The notes below the pieces were generated by a model that made no database searches, had not been told where the DNA came from, and saw only the letters and a program-made list of their open reading frames with translations. The translations under genes and the position numbers were made by a program. From NCBI GenBank assembly GCA_947380905.1, contig CANCSS010000005.1, positions 22,955-86,954 on the forward strand: a stretch of DNA of 64,000 nucleotides, in the 5' to 3' direction. Each line of letters begins with the position of its first letter. The stretch's first letter is position 1. Positions 44,636-54,068 of this stretch are shown here, one piece after another. Source of the DNA: Chitinophagaceae bacterium. GTDB taxonomy: Bacteria > Bacteroidota > Bacteroidia > Chitinophagales > Chitinophagaceae.

Positions 44636-44648
44636 GGCTTTAATCTGA

Positions 44649-45992
44649 CTAATTATTTAAAGCGTGTATCGCACTATCATTTACTTCAAACTTATGGCTA
44701 TTGATTAAGTTAATCATTTCCGCCCCTGCTAATAATACTGGCCCATATCCATGCGCTGCATAAACACTGGTAGGTCGATAATAATAAAAAGCAGGATCAA
44801 AAGCCAAGCCTGTTCCAACACAAGTTCCCTCCACTTGACCTTCCTTATTTATTTTACTAGCTACTGCATTCCAAGCCAAGATAACCATAGGACCATAGGC
44901 TTTTGCCTCTATCCAATGATTGTTGATGGCTCTAGCAATGGCATAACAATAAATCGCTGTGGCAGAAGTTTCTAAATAGCTGTCATTTTTGTCTAATAAT
45001 TGATGCCAAAAACCCGAGGCAGTTTGTTGAACAGATAATCCTTTTATATGCAGCAGCAATTGTTGTAAAATTGTTTCTCTTCCTGGATAATTTTTTGGCA
45101 ACACATCTAATAATTCAACCATGGTTAAGATGGCCCAGCCATTGGCCCTGGCCCAATAAAACTCGGGGTGTACTTTCATAGATGCCACCCAACCGTGCAT
45201 GTATAAATTTTTATCTTTGTTAAACATTTTTTCCGAAAATTGTAAAACTTGTTTAACTGCATCATCATAGTAACTATTATTGCCTGTAAGCTTTCCAGCT
45301 TGAGCCAATGCAGGCACACTCATAAATAAATCATCCAACCAAAGTGTATTAGCTTGAGGTCTTGATCTGGCCAATGTACCGTCCTCAAGTCTTTGTTGTT
45401 TTTTACTTATATATTTTAAAAAATTATCCGCCAAGGGTTGTAAATTTTTGTCTTGGTTGAATTGAATTGTTTTTAAAATGGAAGCGCAAATGGAACCCGC
45501 ATCATCTAATGCCTTGGGATCAATAACAGAACGCAAAGGGTTGTTTTTTTGATAGTTTTTGTCATAAAGCATTTTAAAGCCTTGATAACTTGCTCCAATA
45601 AGTCCAAGCCTATCGGAAGTATAATTCGAAAACTTATTATCATTCGTTGCTTTGCCTACCGCCAACATGCCTGCATAAGTAACTCCCCATTCATAACTTG
45701 TTAACCTAAAATCTCCGGGTTTAAATATGGTATTGCTGTCCAAACTATTTACATCCACCATTGCTCCTGTTTGTTTATGAATTAACTGGGCAGGGGTTGC
45801 AGTGTTTAAATAATTGTAGATAATAGTTAATTTCTCTTTTACATTTTCCACGGTGGGTATTTCATAGGCCACTGGATAATTTGGCTTTAGGGCATGTAAA
45901 GGAGTATTGGCATCGGTTGATTTTTGCGCTTGGATGCTAAAAGGGGTGCAAAAAATTAGCACCCATAAAAAATTGAAACTACTCTTTTTCAT
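44649..45992 (-). CDS. GH105 unsaturated rhamnogalacturonyl hydrolase
   Basis: ATG at 45992 (MKKSSFNFLWVLIFCTPFSIQAQ) gives 447 aa with a clear signal peptide; the track start 27 codons upstream has no such leader. The catalytic (alpha/alpha)6 barrel has TLWLDDLFMSVPALAQAGKL, WARANGWAILTMVELLDVLP and DSYLETSATAIYCYAIARAI. It removes 4,5-unsaturated galacturonate from rhamnogalacturonan oligosaccharides made by lyases. It is the first gene of the four-gene operon. A LacI-type site lies 22 bp upstream of the start. Confidence 0.92.
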   Translation of the reverse strand: MKKSSFNFLWVLIFCTPFSIQAQKSTDANTPLHALKPNYPVAYEIPTVENVKEKLTIIYNYLNTATPAQLIHKQTGAMVDVNSLDSNTIFKPGDFRLTSYEWGVTYAGMLAVGKATNDNKFSNYTSDRLGLIGASYQGFKMLYDKNYQKNNPLRSVIDPKALDDAGSICASILKTIQFNQDKNLQPLADNFLKYISKKQQRLEDGTLARSRPQANTLWLDDLFMSVPALAQAGKLTGNNSYYDDAVKQVLQFSEKMFNKDKNLYMHGWVASMKVHPEFYWARANGWAILTMVELLDVLPKNYPGRETILQQLLLHIKGLSVQQTASGFWHQLLDKNDSYLETSATAIYCYAIARAINNHWIEAKAYGPMVILAWNAVASKINKEGQVEGTCVGTGLAFDPAFYYYRPTSVYAAHGYGPVLLAGAEMINLINSHKFEVNDSAIHALNN

Positions 45993-46013
45993 TATAAAAA
46001 TATTTATAAAAAT

Positions 46014-46026
46014 GCAATCGTTAGTG
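46014..46026 (-). promoter_or_regulatory. LacI-type operator upstream of the GH105-GH106 operon
   Basis: The minus strand reads CACTAACGATTGC, sharing AACGATTGCAT with the site upstream of susC. It lies 22 bp before the GH105 start codon, where a repressor would block transcription. Confidence 0.6.
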
Positions 46027-46160
46027 GACCTCCTATAAAAATAACGAAACTTTTTAGATATTAAATATGGCAATTTTAATTAGGAACAATAATTGTAAAA
46101 TATTTGAAATTATTGTTCCTACAATCAAAAAATCAATTAGAAAAAGCTTTAAATTGAGCC

Positions 46161-46173
46161 TGATATCGATTGC
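46161..46173 (+). promoter_or_regulatory. LacI-type operator upstream of the GMC dehydrogenase
   Basis: TGATATCGATTGC matches the shared core at all but one position (ATCGATTGC instead of AACGATTGC) and contains the palindrome ATCGAT. It lies 28 bp before the GMC gene start. This is the weakest of the six sites. Confidence 0.4.
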
Positions 46174-46200
46174 GTAAATTGTTTAAAACTAATAAAAATT

Positions 46201-47925
46201 ATGACCCCCTATAATAGCAGCTTAAATGCATCCCATACCTATGACGCCATTGTAATTGGTTCTGGCATTACTGGAGGCTGGGCTGCCAAAGAGCTGTGTG
46301 AAAGAGGCTTAAAAACCTTGGTACTAGAAAAAGGCCGAATGGTGAAACATATCGAAGATTATACAACAGCCAACAAAGATGCCTGGGATGAACCCTTTAG
46401 AGGACAAATTTCTCACGAAGCAATACAAGAACAAAATGTGCAAGCAAGAAGCGGCTATATCAATGCCTTTTCAAAGCAATTTTTTGCCAATGATTTGGAC
46501 AATCCCTACCAAGAAGTGCAGAGATTTGATTGGTTCAGAGGCAATCAAGTGGGTGGCCGATCTATTACCTGGGGAAGACATACTTACAGATGGTCTGATT
46601 TAGATTTTGAAGCCAATGCCAAAGAAGGAATAGCTATTGACTGGCCCATTCGATATAAAGACATCGCTCCTTGGTATAGTTATGTAGAAAAGTTCATTGG
46701 CGTTGCAGGAGAAAAAAGAAATTTACCTCATTTGCCTGATGGCGATTTCTTGAAGCCATTTGATATGAACTGTATCGAAAAACATTTTGCAGAAAGTGTT
46801 GAAAATGGTTTTAAGTCAAGACCTGTTATCATGGGTCGAGTAGCTCATTTAACGGAAACCAAACCATGGCATACTGCCCTTGGAAGAGGTACTTGTCAAA
46901 ACAGAAATAGATGTGGAAGAGGTTGCCCATTTGGCGCCTATTTTAGTAGCAATGCAGCTACTTTGCCTGCTGCCAATAACACAGGGCTTCTTACCATCAG
47001 GCCTTTTTCAATTGTGCATTCTATTATTTTAGACAAGCATAGCAACAAAGCCACTGGTGTTAGAATACTAGACGCAGAAACAAAAACAATGACCGAGGTT
47101 TTTGCCAAAATTGTTTTTGTATGTGCATCCACGCTAGCCACCACACAAATTTTATTACATTCTTCTTCAGATAGATTTCCCCAAGGCTTAGGCAATGCAT
47201 CTGGTGTACTTGGACATAACCTAATGGATCATCATCACAATGTAGGTGCTATGGCTAGTTATGATGGATTAAAAGATGCTTATTACAAAGGACGAAAGCC
47301 TGTAAGTCTTTTTATTCCCAAATATGTAAATCTGAATGAGCAAACAAAACAAGCTCAATTCAAAAGAGGTTTTAACTATCAAGCAGGAGATGCCATTAGA
47401 GCTAGTTGGAATAGAGGCGTCAACGAACTAGGTGTAGGGGCTCATTTCAAAGACAATCTCCTGGTCCCTGGCGAGTGGAGTATGAGTATGATGGCTTTTG
47501 GTGAAGTGTTGCCTTACCACGAAAATAAAGTAACACTGCATCCAACGCTCACTGACAAATGGGGCATTCCTCAATTGGTCATAGATGCTGGCTTTAAAGA
47601 AAACGAGTGGAATATGCGTAAAAAAATGAAAGACGACGCTGCCGAGATGTTTGAAAAAGCAGGATTTAAAAATATAAAAGCTTTCGACAATCCCACCGCC
47701 CTTGGCAATTCTATTCATGAAATGGGCACCGCTCGAATGGGTAAAGATCCCAAAACATCTGTTTTAAATGAACACAACCAAATACATGGCATACCCAATG
47801 TTTTTGTAACAGATGGCGCTTGTATGGTTTCTTCCAATTCTGTAAATCCAAGTTTAACTTATATGGCGCTTACCGTTAGAGCTGTTGATTTTGCAGTGAA
47901 TGAATTAAAAAAGAATAATTTATAA
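46201..47925 (+). CDS. GMC-family FAD sugar dehydrogenase with C-x5-C-x3-C motif
   Basis: The 574-aa flavoprotein has an N-terminal FAD-binding fold (AIVIGSGITGGWAAKELCER) and a GMC region (GGRSITWGRHTYRWSDLDFE). The C-terminal active-site region carries IHEMGTARMG (His) and SSNSVNPSLT (Asn). Cysteines 232, 238 and 242 (TCQNRNRCGRGCP) form the C-x5-C-x3-C spacing that holds a [3Fe-4S] cluster in bacterial FAD glucose dehydrogenase and glucoside 3-dehydrogenase. No signal peptide is present, so export may depend on the small subunit encoded 3 bp downstream. The likely role is oxidation of a sugar or glycoside; substrate and electron acceptor are unknown. No cytochrome subunit is nearby. Confidence 0.88.
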   Translation: MTPYNSSLNASHTYDAIVIGSGITGGWAAKELCERGLKTLVLEKGRMVKHIEDYTTANKDAWDEPFRGQISHEAIQEQNVQARSGYINAFSKQFFANDLDNPYQEVQRFDWFRGNQVGGRSITWGRHTYRWSDLDFEANAKEGIAIDWPIRYKDIAPWYSYVEKFIGVAGEKRNLPHLPDGDFLKPFDMNCIEKHFAESVENGFKSRPVIMGRVAHLTETKPWHTALGRGTCQNRNRCGRGCPFGAYFSSNAATLPAANNTGLLTIRPFSIVHSIILDKHSNKATGVRILDAETKTMTEVFAKIVFVCASTLATTQILLHSSSDRFPQGLGNASGVLGHNLMDHHHNVGAMASYDGLKDAYYKGRKPVSLFIPKYVNLNEQTKQAQFKRGFNYQAGDAIRASWNRGVNELGVGAHFKDNLLVPGEWSMSMMAFGEVLPYHENKVTLHPTLTDKWGIPQLVIDAGFKENEWNMRKKMKDDAAEMFEKAGFKNIKAFDNPTALGNSIHEMGTARMGKDPKTSVLNEHNQIHGIPNVFVTDGACMVSSNSVNPSLTYMALTVRAVDFAVNELKKNNL

Positions 47926-47928
47926 ACC

Positions 47929-48525
47929 ATGAACAGAAGAGCCTACATACAACAAACTACAAAATACTTGGGCTATACCCTAGTCGCTGGTTCGGTTTTA
48001 AATTTATGGACTTCCTGCGAGCATAGTTCTTCAAATTGGAAGCCTGTTTTTTTTACGCCATCAGAAGCCAACACCTTATCGGCCATCACGGATACCATTT
48101 GTCCTAAAACAGCCACTCCTGGTGCCAATGAAGTTGGAGTACCTCAATTTATAGATCTATTAATTCAAACCTTATTAAAAAAAGAAGACCAATTGTTTTT
48201 TAAAAAAGGAATTGAAGAAATAGACCTAGTAGCTAAAAAACAATTTAATAAAGCATTTAGTGACCTTGATATAAATCAAAAAGAAAGTATTTTACTTACA
48301 TTAGACAAAGCCTCTGCACCCACAGCAATGACCATGTGGGGCAAACCTATGGAAGCCCACCCTGCTTCCTTAAGCTTTTATAGAAAAATAAAAAACTTAA
48401 CGCTGATGGCTTATTTTACGAGCGAGAAAATTGGAAAGTATATTTTAGCTTACGACCCACTGCCAGGAAGTTTTAAAGCTTGTATCCCATATCACAATGA
48501 AAAAAACTGGACAGAAGTAAGTTAA
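47929..48525 (+). CDS. Gluconate 2-dehydrogenase subunit 3 family protein
   Basis: The 198-aa protein begins with a twin-arginine-like and lipobox-like leader (MNRRAYIQQTTKYLGYTLVA ... LWTSCEH). It contains the family signature FFTPSEANTLSAITDTICPK. Proteins of this family are the small chaperone-like or export subunit of GMC dehydrogenases. The gene starts 3 bp after the GMC stop, so the two are surely co-expressed. A strong bidirectional terminator follows. Confidence 0.9.
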   Translation: MNRRAYIQQTTKYLGYTLVAGSVLNLWTSCEHSSSNWKPVFFTPSEANTLSAITDTICPKTATPGANEVGVPQFIDLLIQTLLKKEDQLFFKKGIEEIDLVAKKQFNKAFSDLDINQKESILLTLDKASAPTAMTMWGKPMEAHPASLSFYRKIKNLTLMAYFTSEKIGKYILAYDPLPGSFKACIPYHNEKNWTEVS

Positions 48526-48540
48526 GCACTTTGGTACAAA

Positions 48541-48572
48541 AAAAATACGCAACATAAATGTTGCGTATTTTT
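48541..48572. terminator. Bidirectional rho-independent terminator
   Basis: A perfect 15-bp inverted repeat AAAAATACGCAACAT / ATGTTGCGTATTTTT with a 2-base spacer lies between the convergent dehydrogenase-subunit and susD genes. A-runs and T-runs flank it on both sides, so it can end transcripts in both directions. Confidence 0.9.
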
Positions 48573-48597
48573 TTATCTGAAAGTTTCTAGAAATAAT

Positions 48598-50577
48598 CTA
48601 GTAGCCTGGATTTTGCATCGCTTGCTTTTGGGCAGAAGATAAATTTATACCACTAGCTTGAATACCATCTAAGAATGATTGAGGTATTGGACGTAAAACA
48701 TGAAAATCTTTAATGTTAGCAGCACCTTCTAAGTTAAAAGCTTTTACTCTAGATACCAATGTTTTGGTTCTTGATAAATCTTCCCAACGTAGGAATTCAC
48801 CAGCCAATTCTCGAGAGCGCTCGTTAAGCACCAGTGCTAACATTCTATCATAAGCACTTGATAAACCTAAAGTGGTAATAATATATTCATCTTGAGCAGG
48901 CAAAGCCGTCGGACTTGCAATGGCTAAGCTTGCTGCTGCTGCAGTTGTTGTTGCAATATTATTAGATTCATAATAAGAATTCTTTGGGTAAAAAGAGTTG
49001 CCAACACCTGGCGATTGTAAACCAGCTGATAACAAGGTATTACCACCATCCCAATAATTATCTCTTTCTTCACCACTTACATATTGAGCACGTTTTCTTA
49101 CTGCATTAATGTAGGGTAAGGCATCTGCATATAAACCCAATCTAATTTTTGCTTCTGCAGCAATTAAATAAGTTTCTGCAGATCTTGCTAAAGTAAAGTC
49201 TCTATGTCCTACTACATCATTCAATGAGTTCCTTGAACCATCTAAATGTTTACTTAGTGATGGGAAACCTTGACCTGCAGTAGATACATCTGTGTAAAGA
49301 GCTCCGTCGGTAGTTCTACCATTTGGATAAGCTACATAAGTGGTAGGAATATCCCTTCCTGTATTACGGGTATCTACGACTCTTGTTCCAAGCGCCTTGG
49401 TAATTTTAGTCAAGGGGAATCTTGTATCCCCAGGTTGGTTAATTACAAACATGATACCTAGGTCACCTTTCACATTCGGGCTAACAGGCGAGGCGCCATT
49501 GATAGCACTTTTAGTTTTCCAAGATTTCCAAAAACGAGAATCATTTACCATGTCATAAATACGATAATCATAGTAGGTTGTAGCCAATCTACTGAATGGT
49601 CTGTCTCCAGTTAAGTCACGAGCACATTGATCTTGTACATCATATCTTGAAACAAAATACAAATGTTGTGTATTACCATTTCCTTGTAATGTGTTTACGT
49701 CGTTTGTAAATTGTGCCGAAAGAATTAACTCAGGTAAATTTTCGTTGGCAGAGTTTTGAGCAGTGAATTTCCACAAATCTCCAAAATTACTAGCCAACGG
49801 GTGTCTAGCTATAACTTGATCACAAAGAGGTCCAATGGCAGCTAAATCAGCAGCTTTGGTGTCTGTATTCCATGAACTATTAATTTCACTTGCTCTGCTT
49901 AATAAAACTTTCGCTAAATAGTGGTTGGCAGCATCTTGTGTAATATGTGATGGTCCGCCAGCTATTGGTAACAATGGTGTAGCAGCCTTTAAATCTGATA
50001 CTATTTGTGCGAATACATCTTTAGCGGAAGCACGAGTAAATTCAGTTTTAACAGTATTGATAGGAGTCAATTGTAATGGCACGCCACCATACTGGCTTAC
50101 TAATCTAAAGTAATTGTAGGCACGCAAAAAATAACCCTCCCCTAATGCTGTATTTTTAATTGCTGTAGAAGTGGAAGTACTCTTAGTTGCATTTGCAATT
50201 AACAAGTTGGCATCACCAATACCAGTGTATAAAGCATCCCATTGATAATTGGATAAAGCAGTATTACCATTTGGGGCAATTACTGTTGGACCAAAGGTCG
50301 CATCATAGTTATTCCAAGGTGAGTTAGAAGGGTCACCACCAATATGAAACTCATCCGTTCCATACTGGGTAGCAGCATAATTCCACTCTCCATTGAAAGG
50401 AACGTCAAAGACCTGATACTGTGCCCCAACAGACAATTGTTGAATACCAGCATCTGTTAAGAAGAAGTCGGTGGTTCTTGCTGTTGTAAGTGTTTCATTT
50501 AAAAAATCCTTATTGCATGACGAAGTAAAAAATACTACCGCAACAATGATAAGTTTATTCAAAAAATTATTTTTCAT
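48598..50577 (-). CDS. SusD/RagB-family outer-membrane lipoprotein
   Basis: The 659-aa protein has a lipoprotein signal with Cys in FFTSSCNKDFLNE and the SusD helical core with TPR-like repeats (YFLRAYNYFRLVSQYGGVPL). It ends in the family C terminus (LNERSRELAGEFLRWEDLSR ... VLRPIPQSFLDGI). It captures glycans at the cell surface and closes over its SusC partner. It lies 20 bp downstream of susC. At 659 aa it is longer than many SusD proteins, mainly through a Ser/Ala-rich segment before the C-terminal region. Confidence 0.95.
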   Translation of the reverse strand: MKNNFLNKLIIVAVVFFTSSCNKDFLNETLTTARTTDFFLTDAGIQQLSVGAQYQVFDVPFNGEWNYAATQYGTDEFHIGGDPSNSPWNNYDATFGPTVIAPNGNTALSNYQWDALYTGIGDANLLIANATKSTSTSTAIKNTALGEGYFLRAYNYFRLVSQYGGVPLQLTPINTVKTEFTRASAKDVFAQIVSDLKAATPLLPIAGGPSHITQDAANHYLAKVLLSRASEINSSWNTDTKAADLAAIGPLCDQVIARHPLASNFGDLWKFTAQNSANENLPELILSAQFTNDVNTLQGNGNTQHLYFVSRYDVQDQCARDLTGDRPFSRLATTYYDYRIYDMVNDSRFWKSWKTKSAINGASPVSPNVKGDLGIMFVINQPGDTRFPLTKITKALGTRVVDTRNTGRDIPTTYVAYPNGRTTDGALYTDVSTAGQGFPSLSKHLDGSRNSLNDVVGHRDFTLARSAETYLIAAEAKIRLGLYADALPYINAVRKRAQYVSGEERDNYWDGGNTLLSAGLQSPGVGNSFYPKNSYYESNNIATTTAAAASLAIASPTALPAQDEYIITTLGLSSAYDRMLALVLNERSRELAGEFLRWEDLSRTKTLVSRVKAFNLEGAANIKDFHVLRPIPQSFLDGIQASGINLSSAQKQAMQNPGY

Positions 50578-50597
50578 ATAATATTAATTATTATTTA

Positions 50598-53500
50598 TTA
50601 AAATGTTGCATTAATTCCAAGTGTAAATCCTCTGTTCCAAGTGGGTCCTTGTACGTCCATATCAAGAAAGTTGATTTTTGAAAATAACGTACCAGGATTT
50701 GAAACTTGTAAATAGGCTTTTAAACTTGAAATGCCTGTTGATTTACTCATGGTTTTTGAATCAAAACTATAACCAAGAGAAATGTTTCTTACTTTAATAA
50801 AAGATCCATCCTGATAGCCTAAAGCTGTGTAATAGGCATCCCCTGTTGCACCACCAGCATTAAATATTGGTTTTTGATAGTACGCATTTGGATTAAGTGG
50901 TGTATAGTAATCAATAGCTCTTTGCATTGTTCTTGCAGCTTGAGCTTCACCACCAGTATTGTACATATAGTTTAACCTACTGTAAACAAAAATTGAAAAA
51001 TCCCAATTTTTGTAAGAAACGGAATTGGTCATACCCAATACCCAACGTGGTCTTGTCCATCCAATAATGGTACGATCGTTGTTGGGATCAATTTTATAAT
51101 CACCATTCAAATCTGCTACTCTTACACTACCTACAGTAAAAGAGTTGGATGTATACTTATTCATTTCAGCTACATCAGCTTCTTTCCATAAACCAATTGC
51201 CTTGTAACCATAAATAACACCAATCCCTTGTCCTATAAACCAGTTGTTGTTGATATCATCTTGAGTACCATTTGACAAAGAAACAATATTTTCTTTTTGC
51301 CATCCTGCATTAAATGTCGTTGACCATTGTAAGTCTTTTTGTTTAATGTTAACAGTAGTGATACTTATGTCAACCCCTTTGTTTGCTGTTTTTCCAATAT
51401 TAGCAAAAGTGGTAGTAAATCCAGTTACAGTAGGAATTGACCTTTGCATTAATAAATCGTTTGTTTCTGAAGTATATGCATCAATTGATCCAGTAACTCT
51501 TCTTTTAAATAAACCAAAGTCCACACCTACGTTATATTGTGTTGTTCTTTCCCAACCTAAGTTCAAGTTGGCTAATACTGCATTTGGAATTGAACCCGCA
51601 GCATTTGAGCCACCATATGGATAGAACAAGGAGCTTATTGAACCTTGAGTGGAGTAAGGATTGATAGCAGAGTTACCTGTAACACCAGCTCCAACTCTTA
51701 ATTTCAAGTCATCCACCCAATTCACTTTAAAGAATTTTTCTCTGTTGATTCTCCAAGCGATTGCCGCAGATGGGAAGGTAGAAAATTTATGGCCATCTGC
51801 CAATTGAGAGGCACCATCTTGACGAGCAGAAGCAGTTAATATATATCTGTCTTTATAGCTATAGTTAAATCTAGCCATATAAGACATTAATTGTTGCTCA
51901 ACTAAATCAGATGCAGTACTTAATTGACCAGTTACTGTACCACTCGTTAAAGCATTCCAAAGTTGTGATTGAACTGGAACACCATTCCCAATTGTATTAC
52001 TTGTTTCTCTGTTATAAGCAGTTTGGCTCATCAATAAGGTTACCCCTAATGTATGATCACCAATAGTTTTATCATAATAAACTAAGTTGTCCAATGTGTA
52101 GGAGAAGTTGGTATTCTTATAGAGTGCCGCATAGTTAGTGCTACCTCCGTTTTGAACTGAATTAGCATCTACATATACCCCATCACGATAGAAAGAAATA
52201 TCTGGTCCAAAGTTCATTCGGTACTTTAAACCTTGTAATAAAGGAATTAAATTGCCAACATTAATTTGAGTATACAAGCTACCAAAAGCACGTAAAGTAA
52301 CTCTTTGATCCCTGCTATACTTCCACTCATCCACAACACTCTTAATTGCGTTATCTCCACCAGGGAATAAAACCCTGTTGCCAGCTGAATCATAAGGTAA
52401 TGCATAAGGATAAACACCTCTTGCAGACTCATATAATCCACTAGCAGGAGAACCAATAGTTGCAACTCCAGCACCATTTTGGCCATACTCTTGAACACTA
52501 TAAGTAAGACTAAGGTTATTTCCAAAAGTCAACCATTTAGTGGCAGAGATATCTAAGCTTGCTTTGGCAGAATATCTTTTATAAGATTGGCCTTTAATGG
52601 TACCTGAATTATCAAGAAAACCAAAAGAGGCATATCCCTTTATTTTGTCTGTACCACCACTCACGCTTAAAACGTGGTCAGTAGTGATATTTTGTTGTGT
52701 CACAAAACTTGTCCAATCAGTATTACCCACTTTAGAACCATCCCAGCTTCCAGAAGCCCAACCTTTTGCTATATTGCTCCAAGCAGTAGGATCTGCTGTA
52801 GCAGCAAAAAGTGTTCTATCGTTGGCAAGTGTAGGCTGATCTCCCCTTGGATTCGTGCTTACACCTGTTGTTTTGTTTAAACCAGTGTAATAATAAGCCC
52901 ATCTTTTATAAGTTATGTAATCCGATGAATTAAACATTTGCATATTGTCTACTAAGTTGTCAAGTTTCACTGATGAACTTAAGCTTAATGTTACTTTACC
53001 AGATTTACCTTGTTTCGTGGTGATGATGATTACTCCATTTGCACCACGTGAACCATAAATCGCTGTAGCAGACGCATCCTTCAATACATCAATTGATTCA
53101 ATGTCATTAGGATTTAAATAATCAATACCGCCCGTAATTAATGGTATACCATCAACAACATAAAGTGGCGAGTTAGAGGCAGTTAAAGAACGTACCCCAC
53201 GAATATTGATAGACCCTACTTGTCCAGGACGCTCATTGGTTGAGATATCAACTCCGGCAACCTTCCCCTGCATCGCTTCTACTGCGTTTTGCACTGGGCG
53301 AGATTTAATGTCGTTTTGGTTGATACCAGCAACGGATCCTGTTACATCTTTTCTTTTTACAGTATTGTACCCAACCACTACTACTTCATCCAAGGCTTTG
53401 GATTCTGGGTTAAGTGATACATTTAAAGAAGCGCTAGCTTCGTTAAAAACTAGAGACTTGTCTTCATAACCAGTAAAAGAAAAACGCAGTTCTCCTTTTC

Positions 53501-53723
53501 CGGAAACTGTCAATTTAAATTTACCTGTTGCATCAGTTAGCGTTTTTTCTTTGCTGCTCGCTGAAACTACAACACCCTCAAGACCTACTCCATTTTCATT
53601 GGTAACAGTTCCTTGTATGGAATGAGAACTGCCCTTTTGTGCAAACGCGTTTTGCTGTGTGAATCCAAGCATGATTACACTTAAAAAAAACAAACGCATA
53701 AAAAGCAAACACTTTTTTTTCAT
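50598..53723 (-). CDS. SusC/RagA-family TonB-dependent outer-membrane transporter
   Basis: The 1041-aa protein has a signal peptide (to about NAFAQKG), an N-terminal carboxypeptidase-regulatory-like domain, a TonB-box-like LDEVVVVGYNTVKRKD, the plug (VDGIPLITGG, ATAIYGSRGANGVIIITTK) and a long beta-barrel. It ends in NRGFTLGINATF with a terminal Phe. It imports oligosaccharides with SusD using TonB energy. The divergent GH115/GH43/GH10 genes point to glucuronoxylan fragments as cargo. LacI-type sites lie about 45 and 180 bp upstream of the start. Confidence 0.96.
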   Translation of the reverse strand: MKKKCLLFMRLFFLSVIMLGFTQQNAFAQKGSSHSIQGTVTNENGVGLEGVVVSASSKEKTLTDATGKFKLTVSGKGELRFSFTGYEDKSLVFNEASASLNVSLNPESKALDEVVVVGYNTVKRKDVTGSVAGINQNDIKSRPVQNAVEAMQGKVAGVDISTNERPGQVGSINIRGVRSLTASNSPLYVVDGIPLITGGIDYLNPNDIESIDVLKDASATAIYGSRGANGVIIITTKQGKSGKVTLSLSSSVKLDNLVDNMQMFNSSDYITYKRWAYYYTGLNKTTGVSTNPRGDQPTLANDRTLFAATADPTAWSNIAKGWASGSWDGSKVGNTDWTSFVTQQNITTDHVLSVSGGTDKIKGYASFGFLDNSGTIKGQSYKRYSAKASLDISATKWLTFGNNLSLTYSVQEYGQNGAGVATIGSPASGLYESARGVYPYALPYDSAGNRVLFPGGDNAIKSVVDEWKYSRDQRVTLRAFGSLYTQINVGNLIPLLQGLKYRMNFGPDISFYRDGVYVDANSVQNGGSTNYAALYKNTNFSYTLDNLVYYDKTIGDHTLGVTLLMSQTAYNRETSNTIGNGVPVQSQLWNALTSGTVTGQLSTASDLVEQQLMSYMARFNYSYKDRYILTASARQDGASQLADGHKFSTFPSAAIAWRINREKFFKVNWVDDLKLRVGAGVTGNSAINPYSTQGSISSLFYPYGGSNAAGSIPNAVLANLNLGWERTTQYNVGVDFGLFKRRVTGSIDAYTSETNDLLMQRSIPTVTGFTTTFANIGKTANKGVDISITTVNIKQKDLQWSTTFNAGWQKENIVSLSNGTQDDINNNWFIGQGIGVIYGYKAIGLWKEADVAEMNKYTSNSFTVGSVRVADLNGDYKIDPNNDRTIIGWTRPRWVLGMTNSVSYKNWDFSIFVYSRLNYMYNTGGEAQAARTMQRAIDYYTPLNPNAYYQKPIFNAGGATGDAYYTALGYQDGSFIKVRNISLGYSFDSKTMSKSTGISSLKAYLQVSNPGTLFSKINFLDMDVQGPTWNRGFTLGINATF

Positions 53724-53755
53724 TTGGTAATGGTTTTTAAAATATCAATAATAAA

Positions 53756-53768
53756 GCTTTCGTTAGTA
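53756..53768 (-). promoter_or_regulatory. LacI-type operator near susC start
   Basis: The minus strand reads TACTAACGAAAGC, matching the shared core AACGAnnGC. It lies about 33-45 bp upstream of the susC ATG. Confidence 0.5.
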
Positions 53769-53784
53769 TTAAAGACTGCAATTG

Positions 53785-53816
53785 GGCTAAATAGTAAAAA
53801 TTCTTAGGCTACATAG
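53785..53816. repeat. Direct repeats GGCTAnATAG in the susC upstream region
   Basis: GGCTAAATAG (53785-53794) and GGCTACATAG (53807-53816) differ at one base and are 22 bp apart, about two helical turns. The second also lies between two CTTAGGC copies (53803 and 53817). The arrangement suits a second, direct-repeat-binding regulator, such as an AraC-type or hybrid two-component protein, but none is encoded next to it. Confidence 0.4.
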
Positions 53817-53893
53817 CTTAGGCAAATCGTCTAATAACGGATGAATATACAATGTAACCCACTTATTTTTTAGGAAAGTATTAACATTTTTTA

Positions 53894-53906
53894 CGGAAAC
53901 GATTGC
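53894..53906 (+). promoter_or_regulatory. LacI-type operator in the xylan divergent region
   Basis: CGGAAACGATTGC, followed by AT, shares AACGATTGCAT with the operator at 46014. It lies about 170 bp upstream of susC and 200 bp upstream of the GH115 gene. Confidence 0.6.
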
Positions 53907-54068
53907 ATGAAAAATAATAAAAGCCTTATTTTCTTACTTCTACCGATTAAAAGCAATTACTTGATTTGAGCTTGCTAATTGGTTGCAGGTTGGTACAATC
54001 CCCAAACATGCACTTTATTACTATTGCTCGCTTCTACTATCAAATGAATTGTGCTAAATAATTGAATT

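Noticed and set aside
45993-46073. Long N terminus of the GH105 gene
   Set aside because: The internal ATG at 45992 begins a proper signal peptide, and the longer form would run through the operator at 46014.
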